Part shown: piece after piece, positions 57,133 through 64,000 of the stretch
How positions within the stretch are numbered: position 1 is the stretch's first letter
How the letters are laid out: each line of letters starts with the position of its first letter
Assembly: GCF_023094165.1 (NCBI RefSeq)
Contig: NZ_JALMDK010000002.1
Span: 633,541-697,540 of the forward strand
Origin: Crossiella sp. S99.2
Lineage (GTDB): Bacteria > Actinomycetota > Actinomycetes > Mycobacteriales > Pseudonocardiaceae
DNA length: 64,000 nucleotides
Direction of reading: 5' to 3'
Notes under the pieces: model-generated
Databases searched by the model: none
Told to the model about the DNA's origin: nothing
What the model saw: the letters and a program-made list of their open reading frames with translations, nothing else
Made by a program: the position numbers and the translations under genes

Positions 57133-58325
57133 GCCGCCCAGCTCTCCGACACACCCGACTCGCCGCTCGGGTTCTCGGTGTGTCGCGCTCGGCCGGTGAG
57201 GAACCGTCGTGAATCCTGGCGGTCCGTCGAGGTTCCTGAACCCGCAGAGCGGCGCAGGGCCGTGCGGAAAATCAGCACATCCTCATGGCTGATGAGGTGC
57301 AGCGGCAGCCCGGCTTCGCGCTGTTTGCGGATGAAGTCGCGCTGGAAGAAGCTGCCGCGCGCGACGAGGTCGTGCTCTGCGGCGCGCGCCAGCAGCGCGA
57401 CGGACCGCTCGACCGGGATCAGGCCGGCGTGCAGGCCGCAGGCCAGGATCTGCGAGGGCAGGTCGATCAGCTCGGCGTGCTCTCGCCAGGGTCGGATGGT
57501 GATGGCGATGTGCCCGCCCGGACGCAGGTAGGTGGTGAGTCCGGCGAGGATGCGGGTGAACCCGGCCAGTAGCCGGTGGTGCCCGATGTTGGCGAGGTTC
57601 CCGCGGTCGAGGGTGTTGCCGTAGAGGTGGTGGTACTTCTGCACCCCCGCGCCCGGCGCGACCGACACCTGCCCGTGTGTGGACGGCCCGTAGGGCGGAG
57701 AGGTGACTACGAGCGCGGCCTGCCCGGCGTACTCCGGCGGGAGCAGTGACGCGATCTGGCGGGCGTCGCCGTGGAACACGCGGCCCTCGTGCTTCACCCT
57801 GGCGTCGTGGGCGAGCGCGAGGTTGGAGCGGGCGACGTCGACCCAGTGCGGCTCGTACTCGATGCCGACCGCGCGGCGCCCGGCGTGCAGGGCTTCGACG
57901 AGGGTGGTGCCGATCCCGCACATCGGGTCGAGCACCAGGTCGCCCGGCTCGGTGTAGTGGGCGATCGCGTGCGCGGCCACGGCCGGGAGCATCTTCGCGG
58001 GGTGTGCGGTCGACTCTGGCGTGTAGCGGCCCTTGCGCTGGGCGGCCGGGGAGGTCTGTGCGGTCGTCCACACTGACGCCGCCACGTCTTCGGCCGAGTC
58101 GTCGGTGACCCGCTCGGGCGGCGTACCTGTGGTGCCGTCGAGGTCGTCGATAAGCGCGCGCGGGACGCGCTGGGTCGGCCCGTCCACTGGGCTTTCTGCA
58201 CCGGCCGGGACAGGGTTGGTGTCGGTGTCGGACAGGGCGCGCGGGAAGCGGTCGTCGGCCACGGTCGTGCCTTCCTGGCGGTGGTCTCCGGGCTGGGCGG
58301 GGTTGGGCACCTGGGCGCTGGTCAT
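57129..58325 (-). CDS. N4-cytosine/N6-adenine DNA methyltransferase
   Basis: The protein has 398 residues. The SAM motif is VLDPMCGIGTTLVEALHAGR (131-150) and the catalytic motif IV is TSPPYG (208-213); this order and the sequence match the beta-type amino-methyltransferases. The N-terminal about 95 residues are a low-complexity charged region. HPAKMLPAVAAHAIAHYTEP is the usual preamble. It would methylate an exocyclic amine in DNA. No restriction endonuclease gene is seen beside it, so it is probably protective. Both ends overlap neighbours by four bases. Confidence 0.88.
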   Translation of the reverse strand: MTSAQVPNPAQPGDHRQEGTTVADDRFPRALSDTDTNPVPAGAESPVDGPTQRVPRALIDDLDGTTGTPPERVTDDSAEDVAASVWTTAQTSPAAQRKGRYTPESTAHPAKMLPAVAAHAIAHYTEPGDLVLDPMCGIGTTLVEALHAGRRAVGIEYEPHWVDVARSNLALAHDARVKHEGRVFHGDARQIASLLPPEYAGQAALVVTSPPYGPSTHGQVSVAPGAGVQKYHHLYGNTLDRGNLANIGHHRLLAGFTRILAGLTTYLRPGGHIAITIRPWREHAELIDLPSQILACGLHAGLIPVERSVALLARAAEHDLVARGSFFQRDFIRKQREAGLPLHLISHEDVLIFRTALRRSAGSGTSTDRQDSRRFLTGRARHTENPSGESGVSESWAA

Positions 58326-59398
58326 CGGATGATTCCGTTCTCCAGTGCCGCGTCGGCCGGGCTCAGGCGAGGCGGCTCGTAGTCGTGCGGCTGGGCGAAG
58401 ACGAGGACGTCGGAGTGGATGCGCCGATGCGGTACGGGCAGTCCGCGCACGGCCGCGCGGTCTCGAGCGCGCGCCTCGTTCTCGGCCGCCGCGCTGTCGA
58501 GTGCGGCGAGGGACTCGACGGCGAACCGTCCGCCGCGTACCGGCGCGTGTAGGGCCACGATGTGCTGGAGGTAGAGCAGGTCGGCGTTCTGCGCCGAGGC
58601 CACGACCGCACCGGTCGGGTCGATCAGCTCACCGGCGGGCCAGTCACAGTGGGTGAGCACGACGAGGATGCCCCCAACCCGCAGCAGTCGCGCCGCGACC
58701 AACGCCACGAGGTCGCTGGACTGGTCGCCACCGTGCTCGGGGCGCAGACTCGTGATGATCAGGTCGGTGTCCGCCGGCGCGTCCTCGGCACCGTCGAGAA
58801 CCCCGTCGCCGACGCCCGACCGCGCCGACGGGAAGGCAGTAACGACCGAGCGATCGGAGTCGCCGACAAGGTCGGCCCAGAACGGTCGCGCACCCGGACC
58901 GGTGGCGGTCGGGTCCACCGCGACGCGCACTGCGCGGCCGGTCCGGTTAAGCCCCTCGACGGCGGCGAGCGCGTCGGCCAGCGCGTGGTCCGGCTCGGTT
59001 GCCGGGGCATGGTCGATCACCCCATCCGCACCGACCGGTACGAGCGGCACACGGCCGCCGGAGGCCGGCCAGGGCAGCAGGGCGACTCGCCCGCCGGGCT
59101 CGCTGAACGAGTCGACGATCTTGCTGACGATCGGTTCCGGCCAGGCCGTGTCGAGCTCGATCGGAGCCGGACCGGCCGTCCAGACCGTCGCCGGCGTGGG
59201 CGTCGCCGTGGACCCGCGCGACCGAGAGCGAGTGCTCGCGGAACCGGGCTTGGCGGGACTGACCCTGGTGGTGGTCGACGCGGTCGGATAGGGGCGGCGA
59301 TCCCCGCCGCGGCGGACGCCGGAGCGGGTGCTCGCCGGGCGGGTGGTGTCACCGCGCCGCTTCGGTCCGCGGCTCGCGGAGTGGTCGGACTGGGTCAT
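58322..59398 (-). CDS. Degenerate DNA-methyltransferase-like protein
   Basis: The protein has 358 residues from the ATG at 59396-59398 (GAGGA six bases upstream). The first about 70 residues are a Ser/Thr/Arg-rich tail. The rest has a methyltransferase-like fold but without catalytic residues: motif IV reads ADTDLIITSLRPEH where active enzymes have T-S-P-P-Y, and the SAM loop is not recognisable. It ends HSDVLVFAQPHDYEPP, a motif similar to HEDVLIFRT in the next gene. It is likely a partner or specificity subunit of the active enzyme. It is first in the operon. Confidence 0.6.
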   Translation of the reverse strand: MTQSDHSASRGPKRRGDTTRPASTRSGVRRGGDRRPYPTASTTTRVSPAKPGSASTRSRSRGSTATPTPATVWTAGPAPIELDTAWPEPIVSKIVDSFSEPGGRVALLPWPASGGRVPLVPVGADGVIDHAPATEPDHALADALAAVEGLNRTGRAVRVAVDPTATGPGARPFWADLVGDSDRSVVTAFPSARSGVGDGVLDGAEDAPADTDLIITSLRPEHGGDQSSDLVALVAARLLRVGGILVVLTHCDWPAGELIDPTGAVVASAQNADLLYLQHIVALHAPVRGGRFAVESLAALDSAAAENEARARDRAAVRGLPVPHRRIHSDVLVFAQPHDYEPPRLSPADAALENGIIR

Positions 59399-59679
59399 GG
59401 AATCCTCGCAGAACCTTGGGGTTGCGCGCCGCGATACGCGGCGCCCTGTGACACCCCCCAACTCCGAAAAACGACCCACTTTTCCAGGGCTGTTACCTAA
59501 TCTTTATCGTCATTGTTTGCTGTCATTTGGAAGCAAAGAATGCGTAGAAGGCTCGCGTGCGTGCGCCCGCGTAGGGCTTGTGTCGGGCCGCCGGTCGAGC
59601 GGCTCCATGGTTTTTCCTGCGACGTTGAGGCGTGAGAGCGGTCAGGACTTGCGCTGCGGCCCACCCCTTGCCCTTCGGG

Positions 59680-59890
59680 CTATTACCGGATCGCCACCAA
59701 AACGCCACCAAAACATCGTTACAGCAGCTCATAGCCTATTACCGGCGATCAACAAATGATCTTGATCCGCCTTCGCGACATGTGCGCGCCGAGGCTGTAG
59801 ATGATCTTGGTGGCGACTAAGAGTGGGCAGTCAAGATCATCGGTGGCGCTTTGGAGGCCATTTGGTGGCGGTTTCGTGGCGTTTTGGTGG
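59680..59890. repeat. Repeat-rich control region of the ICE
   Basis: In the 549-base gap between the two divergent operons several repeats cluster: CCACCAAAACGCCAC (59694-59708) with its exact inverse GTGGCGTTTTGGTGG (59876-59890); GATGATCTTG (59800-59809) with inverse CAAGATCATC (59832-59841) and a third TGATCTTG (59757-59764); a direct repeat CTATTACCGG (59680-59689, 59736-59745). The stretch is AT-richer than its surroundings. It could be an origin of transfer or replication, or an operator cluster. Apart from these, 59,399-59,947 holds nothing I recognise. Confidence 0.6.
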
Positions 59891-59947
59891 ACCTGATTTG
59901 GCTTCCTTGCCTGGTCACTGTTTCTCGGACCATGCAAAGGAGCCGAC

Positions 59948-61003
59948 ATGGCCCCGAATCGCACATTCCGTCGCACGCCTTTCGAGCATGACTCGCTGCC
60001 GCTGGATTCCGCACGGACGGCCTTCGAGTGGTTGGTCACCGGCCCGAGTCCGGTCTCCATTGAGGGCTGGCGCTTCCCCGGCCTGCCCCGCCGGCGAGTG
60101 CCCCTCGACGAACTGCGCGACCTGCTGCTCGACGCCACCCTTCCGATGTCGACCGTGGACCCGATCTGGGTCCACCTGGTCACCCGCTCCCGCGACGAGG
60201 GCGGCACCTGGACCGTGGCATGTGTCGGTGTCGCGCTGCCCGCGCTGTTCGCCATCGCCGCCGAGTTGTCCGCCCCGTACGCCGACGACCACCGCGACAT
60301 CCACGCCGCGATCCTGACCGGCTTCCTGGCCGAGCTGGCCACCATCGACCTCGCCAGGCCGTGGGTCATGTGGCGGCTGCGCTGCGCCGGGTTGCGCGCG
60401 GGACACCTGTTCATCCGCGACGCGCTCGACCGCCCGATGCCGACGGACGAGGACTTCCACTCCAGCGAACCCACCCCGCCGTGGGGGCACCCGGACTTCG
60501 TCCTCGCCCGCGCCGTCGCCGACGGAGCGATCACCGGCGACGAGGCCGAACTGATCGGCTCCACCCGCCTCGAGGACACGACGCTCACCGCCGCTGCGGC
60601 CGACCGCGGCGTCAAGGTCACCGCCCTGCACTGGGTCCGCAGCCAAGCCGAAGCACGCCTGCTCGCCTGGCTCACCGACCAGGCCCCGCACGACGACCCC
60701 GCTGACCGTCGTGAGCGCGACGTGGAGATCCGCGCGGTGAACGCGACAGCCATCACCGATGCCGCGAACAAGATCATCCGCACGCCGCACCGGCCGACCC
60801 GAAAGTCACGAACGGTAACCAAGATCGGCGGAAAGTCGTTGGTCACGGTTCGGTCACGCGCCTGGAAAAAGGCCCCCGAATCCGGAGTCGAGGGCTGCGG
60901 GAGGACCCCAGCCGCTCCCGCGCACACCACCTCGCTCGACCGCCTCGCCGGAACACCCCGGCGGCTGTCGAGCACGACTCCGGAGGTGCCGCGATGCGCC
61001 TGA
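59948..61003 (+). CDS. Hypothetical ICE protein with sigma-4-like HTH
   Basis: The protein has 351 residues from an ATG with AAAGGAG seven bases upstream. The middle (about 200-240) reads GDEAELIGSTRLEDTTLTAA then RGVKVTALHWVRSQAEARLL, which has the pattern of a sigma-70 region 4 helix-turn-helix. The C-terminus is basic and disordered. It heads the rightward transfer operon. A regulator of transfer genes is a fair guess; the family has no name that I know. Confidence 0.65.
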   Translation: MAPNRTFRRTPFEHDSLPLDSARTAFEWLVTGPSPVSIEGWRFPGLPRRRVPLDELRDLLLDATLPMSTVDPIWVHLVTRSRDEGGTWTVACVGVALPALFAIAAELSAPYADDHRDIHAAILTGFLAELATIDLARPWVMWRLRCAGLRAGHLFIRDALDRPMPTDEDFHSSEPTPPWGHPDFVLARAVADGAITGDEAELIGSTRLEDTTLTAAAADRGVKVTALHWVRSQAEARLLAWLTDQAPHDDPADRRERDVEIRAVNATAITDAANKIIRTPHRPTRKSRTVTKIGGKSLVTVRSRAWKKAPESGVEGCGRTPAAPAHTTSLDRLAGTPRRLSSTTPEVPRCA

Positions 61004-61524
61004 CCCATTCGCCCATCCGCCGTCGGCCCGACCGCCGCTCGCGCGACCGTCGGCCTTGCCGCGGACCCGTCACCCTGCCTCGCGGGGCGGCTCGCCGAGC
61101 CCGGCGGACCAGCTCGTGTACCTCGCTCCCTTCCACTGGCACCGCAGCCACACCTCGGATCTCTTCCTTGTCAGCGGGCCGCCGCCGAAACACCCTCCGG
61201 CGCAAGCTCGTCGTGCTGATCGGCGTGCTTGTGGTCGCGCTGTTCGTGCCCGCCTCGGCCGCGCACGCGGACACCGTCGTGGTCGCTCTGGCCGGATCTG
61301 TTGATCAGGTTCTGACCAACATCCGCAACTGGGTGATGGGCGTGCTCGCCGGTTTGGCGACCGTCTTCCTGTCCATCGGCGGAGTCCGCCGAGTCATGGG
61401 CGGCGGCGATCCAGGCGAGCAGGAGAAGGCCAAGGAGTGCTTCAAGGCCGCCGCGATCGGCTACGGCCTGGCCGCCCTCGCACCCCTGGTCGTCACCGTG
61501 CTCCAGGGCATCGTGGGGGCCTGA
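60994..61524 (+). CDS. VirB2/TrbC-like T4SS pilin
   Basis: The protein has 176 residues from an ATG six bases after CCGGAGG, overlapping the previous stop by ten bases. A long basic start (about 1-68) precedes a hydrophobic signal (RKLVVLIGVLVVALFVPASA, AHA cleavage). The mature part has two membrane segments (NWVMGVLAGLATVFLSIGGV and AAAIGYGLAALAPLVVTVLQ) with a charged loop between. That is the pilin subunit layout of type IV secretion systems. It would assemble the conjugative channel or pilus. Confidence 0.75.
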   Translation: MRLTHSPIRRRPDRRSRDRRPCRGPVTLPRGAARRARRTSSCTSLPSTGTAATPRISSLSAGRRRNTLRRKLVVLIGVLVVALFVPASAAHADTVVVALAGSVDQVLTNIRNWVMGVLAGLATVFLSIGGVRRVMGGGDPGEQEKAKECFKAAAIGYGLAALAPLVVTVLQGIVGA

Positions 61525-61527
61525 GCC

Positions 61528-63789
61528 ATGTCCACGACCAGGCCCACCCGTCGTCGGACATCAGCCACCCCGACCGTCCACAGCCTGCGCCCCGACGAGC
61601 CCACCCAGGCTCGCGCGGAGGCCACCGGCGCCAACCGGGAACTGCTCGCACCTCCGGCCGCGAGCACGCGGCGTGCCGGTGGCCGGCGCACCCGGCCCGG
61701 ACGATGGGTTCGGCGGCTGCGCATGACGCGAAGCCGAGCGCTGGTGATGCTGGCGCTGAGCCTGGTCGTCCTGCTCGGCGGCACCCTCGCCGTCAGCGCC
61801 GCCGCAACGCCCGGTGGTCCGGCCGCCGCACAGCCCGCGCCCACACCACCGCTGCCGCTGCCGACCGTCGACCCGTGCACACCCGACTCGCCGTTGCCGG
61901 TCTGCCACCTTCCCGCGCCCGCGCCCACGACCACGCCGCCGCTCACCGGCGTCCCGCTGCCGATCCCGACCGGGCCGAGCACGCCGGTGACGTGCTTCCC
62001 CGGTTCGCTGCAGTACGAGTGCACGCACCCGTCCACCACGGCACCGGCTCCTCCCCCGTGCACGGGGGAGGGCTGCATCCCGCAACCGCCGACCTCGGCG
62101 CCGCCCACCAATCCCGGCACCGGTCAGCCCGGCAACGGCGATGACGGCGAGGCCGACTGCGGGATCACCGACATCGGCGGCTGCATCACCAACGCGATTA
62201 ACGCCTTCTTCCGGGGCATCGTCACCGCCGCGTTGAACCCGCTGCTGGACTTGCTGTCCAAGACGCTGCTGACCACACCGACGCCCGACTCGCTGCCGCG
62301 GATCGGGGAGCTGTGGACCAACTCCTGGCAGATCCTGCTCGCCTGCTACGGGATGTTGATCCTCATCGCCGGGATCCTGGTGATGGGCTACCAGACCCTG
62401 CAGACCCGGCACTCGATCAAGGAGATCGCGCCCCGGATCGTGGTCGGGTTCCTCGCCGGAGCCCTGTCGCTGTGGGTGGCGACCAAGGGCATCCAGATCG
62501 CCAACGGACTGGCCCAAGCGGTCATGGGCGGCGGCTTGGACGCCAGCTCGGCCGGCGAGACATTGAAGAACCTCGTCCTCGGGTCGCTCAACGGCGGGAT
62601 CTTCATCATCTTCATCGGCATCTTCCTCGCCGGGATGCTGATCGTCCTGCTCGTCACCTACGTCGTGCGGGTCGCGCTGACGGTGATCCTGATCGCCGGG
62701 GCACCGATCGCGCTGATGTTCCACGCGCTCCCGCAGACCGAGGGCATCGCCCGCTGGTGGTGGAAAGCGTTCGGTGGCTGCCTGGCCATCCAGGTCGTGC
62801 AGTCGCTGACGTTGATCACCGCGATGAAGGTGTTCCTCGCGCCCGGCGGGTTCACCTTGTTCGGCCCGACCGTCAGCGGGTTGGTCAACCTGCTCGTCGC
62901 GCTCGCGCTGATGTACATCCTGTTCAAGATCCCGTTCTGGGTGTTGTCGTCGGTCAAGGGCAGCGGCGGTCGTTCGATCCTCGGCTCGATCGTGCGCGGC
63001 TTCATCGCCTACAAGACCTTCGGCCTGCTCGGTGGCCGAGGCGGCGGTAACCGCAAACCACGCCCGTCCGGCGGCGGTGGCGGTCGCGGTGGAAACGGCG
63101 GCGGCGGTCGCGGACCGACGGACCCCTACGCCCACGCCCGCACCACCGCTGACGGCCAGTACGTGCTGCCGCTGGCCGGTGTTCGCCGCAGCCGCCCGGC
63201 CGCCAAACCCAGGCCCGCTCCCACGCCGAAACCGAAGGCCGGGCAGGGCCGCCAGCTGGCGCTGCCACTCGGCGACGACTGGCCGGAGAACAAGCCGGTC
63301 CTCGGACGCGACGGCCAGTACCGGCTGCCGCTGGACGCCGAGCGCGTCAAGCCGACGCCGCCTCCGGCATCACCCAACCAGCCGGGCGGTCGGCGCCGGG
63401 GCGGGCAGCAGATGGAGCTGCCGTTCGACCCCTACAAGGGCAATCGGCCAACGCGCTCCGGGCAGTACCCGCTGCCACTGGAGGGCGTGCGCCGCACACC
63501 GCGCCCGTCGAGCCCGCCGCCCCCGGCCGCACCCCCGGCTCGAACGCGCGGCACTCAGATGGAACTGCCCTTCGACCCGTACAAGGGCAACCGGGCCGGC
63601 CGGAGCGGGCAGTACCCGCTCCCGCTGGAGGGCGTGCGCCGCACACCGCGCCCGTCGAGCCCGCCACCGGCGACGCCACCGCCGCGACCGGCCTCGCCCG
63701 CCGGGCAGCAGCTCCGGCTCCCGCTGGACCTGCCGAAACCAGCGCGGCGTCCCTCGCCGCCACCACCCAAGCCCGGAGGTAAGTCGTGA
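61528..63789 (+). CDS. TrbL/VirB6-like T4SS membrane protein with clamp-motif-like tail
   Basis: The protein has 753 residues. One N-terminal membrane segment (about 68-90) is followed by a Pro/Thr-rich linker, then a TrbL/VirB6-like block of several membrane segments (about 220-480; LVILLVTY-type helices, PIALMFHALPQTEGIARWWW). The cytoplasmic tail (about 500-753) holds eight copies of Q-[YLM]-x-L-P-[LF]: at 544, 576, 597, 628, 646, 677, 695 and 728. Two copies of a unit MELPFDPYKGNR ... QYPLPLEGVRRTPRPSS are near-identical. These motifs look like the bacterial sliding-clamp-binding hexapeptide (QLSLPL in Hda). Confidence 0.8.
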   Translation: MSTTRPTRRRTSATPTVHSLRPDEPTQARAEATGANRELLAPPAASTRRAGGRRTRPGRWVRRLRMTRSRALVMLALSLVVLLGGTLAVSAAATPGGPAAAQPAPTPPLPLPTVDPCTPDSPLPVCHLPAPAPTTTPPLTGVPLPIPTGPSTPVTCFPGSLQYECTHPSTTAPAPPPCTGEGCIPQPPTSAPPTNPGTGQPGNGDDGEADCGITDIGGCITNAINAFFRGIVTAALNPLLDLLSKTLLTTPTPDSLPRIGELWTNSWQILLACYGMLILIAGILVMGYQTLQTRHSIKEIAPRIVVGFLAGALSLWVATKGIQIANGLAQAVMGGGLDASSAGETLKNLVLGSLNGGIFIIFIGIFLAGMLIVLLVTYVVRVALTVILIAGAPIALMFHALPQTEGIARWWWKAFGGCLAIQVVQSLTLITAMKVFLAPGGFTLFGPTVSGLVNLLVALALMYILFKIPFWVLSSVKGSGGRSILGSIVRGFIAYKTFGLLGGRGGGNRKPRPSGGGGGRGGNGGGGRGPTDPYAHARTTADGQYVLPLAGVRRSRPAAKPRPAPTPKPKAGQGRQLALPLGDDWPENKPVLGRDGQYRLPLDAERVKPTPPPASPNQPGGRRRGGQQMELPFDPYKGNRPTRSGQYPLPLEGVRRTPRPSSPPPPAAPPARTRGTQMELPFDPYKGNRAGRSGQYPLPLEGVRRTPRPSSPPPATPPPRPASPAGQQLRLPLDLPKPARRPSPPPPKPGGKS

Positions 63790-64000
63790 CTTCGCCTGTT
63801 CGCATTCCCGCCGACGTCGACATGGCCGACAAAGTGATCGGACCGTTGACCGCCCGCCAACTCGCGATCCTCGCGGTAACCGGCCTGGTGCTCTACGCCG
63901 GGTGGACCACCACTCGCGCGGTCGTGCCGCTCCCGGTGTTCCTCGCACTGGCCATCCCGGTCGGGGTGAGCGCGGCCGTCATCGCGCTCGGCCAACGCGA
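63786..64000 (+). CDS. PrgI/SCO6880-like T4SS protein (N-terminal part)
   Basis: The gene starts at a GTG overlapping the TrbL-like stop by four bases and runs open beyond the window. The visible 71 residues read MTSPVRIPADVDMADKVIGP then two membrane segments (ARQLAILAVTGLVLYAGW and VVPLPVFLALAIPVGVSAAV). This matches the N-terminus of SCO6880/PrgI-type proteins that precede VirB4 ATPases in actinobacterial conjugation operons. Confidence 0.75.
   Translation, partial: MTSPVRIPADVDMADKVIGPLTARQLAILAVTGLVLYAGWTTTRAVVPLPVFLALAIPVGVSAAVIALGQR

Larger units (their letters stand above)
49972..64000. mobile_element. Left end of a T4SS-type ICE at tRNA-Ala
   Basis: Directly after tRNA-Ala(CGC) comes a leftward large serine integrase, further recombinase pieces, a DNA-modification operon, and then a rightward operon with pilin-like, TrbL-like and PrgI-like genes of a type IV secretion system. 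The right attachment site and the VirB4, coupling-protein and relaxase genes lie beyond base 64,000. The left boundary is inferred from the tRNA end; the crossover core cannot be placed exactly because serine integrases need only a few shared bases. Confidence 0.82.

Noticed and set aside
59632..59820. A small protein gene in the ICE repeat region
   Set aside because: The frame overlaps the repeats, has no ribosome site and no coding-type third-position bias.
1..64000. CRISPR arrays, rRNA genes and classical insertion sequences
   Set aside because: No regularly spaced repeats, no rRNA signature and no DDE transposase were found on either strand.

Overview
This is high-GC actinobacterial DNA, very probably from the family Pseudonocardiaceae (for example a Crossiella, Lentzea or Saccharothrix relative). 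Evidence: G/C-rich third codon positions, WhiB, MprAB, SepX/GlpR, twin-arginine lipoprotein signals, and a gene order matching the mprA-mprB-pepD-moaB2-mscL ... galU-moeA(glp)-rimJ-sepX block known from mycobacteria. The window has three parts: two integrated conjugative-type elements, each cut off by a window edge and each seated on a tRNA gene, flanking about 38 kb of host chromosome.

Part 1 (1 to about 11,490) is the right end of an AICE-like element next to tRNA-Arg(CCU). It has a start/stop-overlapping leftward operon (excisionase-like HTH, WhiB, two paralogous Cys-rich proteins, three membrane proteins), a GntR repressor, an HTH-NB-ARC-TPR STAND protein, an inositol-monophosphatase-family protein, an HTH protein, and a tyrosine integrase fused to a GntR-type winged helix.

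Part 2 (about 11,490 to 49,971) is host chromosome. In order: secreted thioredoxin, M1-peptidase-like protein without its zinc motif, rhodanese, NCS1 permease; a stand-alone cyclodipeptide synthase with two paralogous HTH regulators; a secreted penicillin-acylase-type hydrolase with a discoidin domain; an orphan NarL-type regulator; a diguanylate cyclase; BluB. Next comes a zinc-starvation set: Cys-free copies of S18, S14, L33 and L28 on one strand, and a COG0523 protein with L31 and L32 on the other, meeting at a probable Zur box. Then a histidine phosphatase, 3-hydroxyacyl-CoA dehydrogenase, Eis acetyltransferase and a TRIC channel. The mprAB two-component pair is separated from its usual partner pepD by about 7.6 kb holding an XRE/DUF5753 regulator, a GntR regulator, a sugar ABC importer, a DeoR regulator and galT. 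Similar tandem repeats upstream of mprA and of pepD suggest the regulatory link survives. The conserved block resumes with pepD, moaB2, mscL, SAF protein, FmdB zinc ribbon, 5-FTHF cyclo-ligase, galU, glp, a RimJ-type acetyltransferase and sepX.

Part 3 (about 49,972 to the right edge) is the left end of a T4SS-type ICE next to tRNA-Ala(CGC). Its large serine integrase reads out through the tRNA on the opposite strand. The integrase is preceded by two partial serine-recombinase proteins. Upstream in the same leftward operon are six genes overlapping by four bases each: two DNA-methyltransferase-like genes, a C5-cytosine methyltransferase that appears to carry two compensating frameshifts, a PP-loop (PAPS-reductase-like) protein, a YhhQ-type 7-deazaguanine transporter and a DpdA-like transglycosylase. 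This looks like a DNA hypermodification/anti-restriction cassette in a conjugative element and is the most interesting system here. To the right a rightward operon begins the transfer machinery: a sigma-4-like protein, a VirB2-like pilin, a TrbL/VirB6-like protein whose tail holds eight Q-x-x-L-P-L/F motifs resembling the beta-clamp-binding hexapeptide, and the start of a PrgI/SCO6880-type gene.
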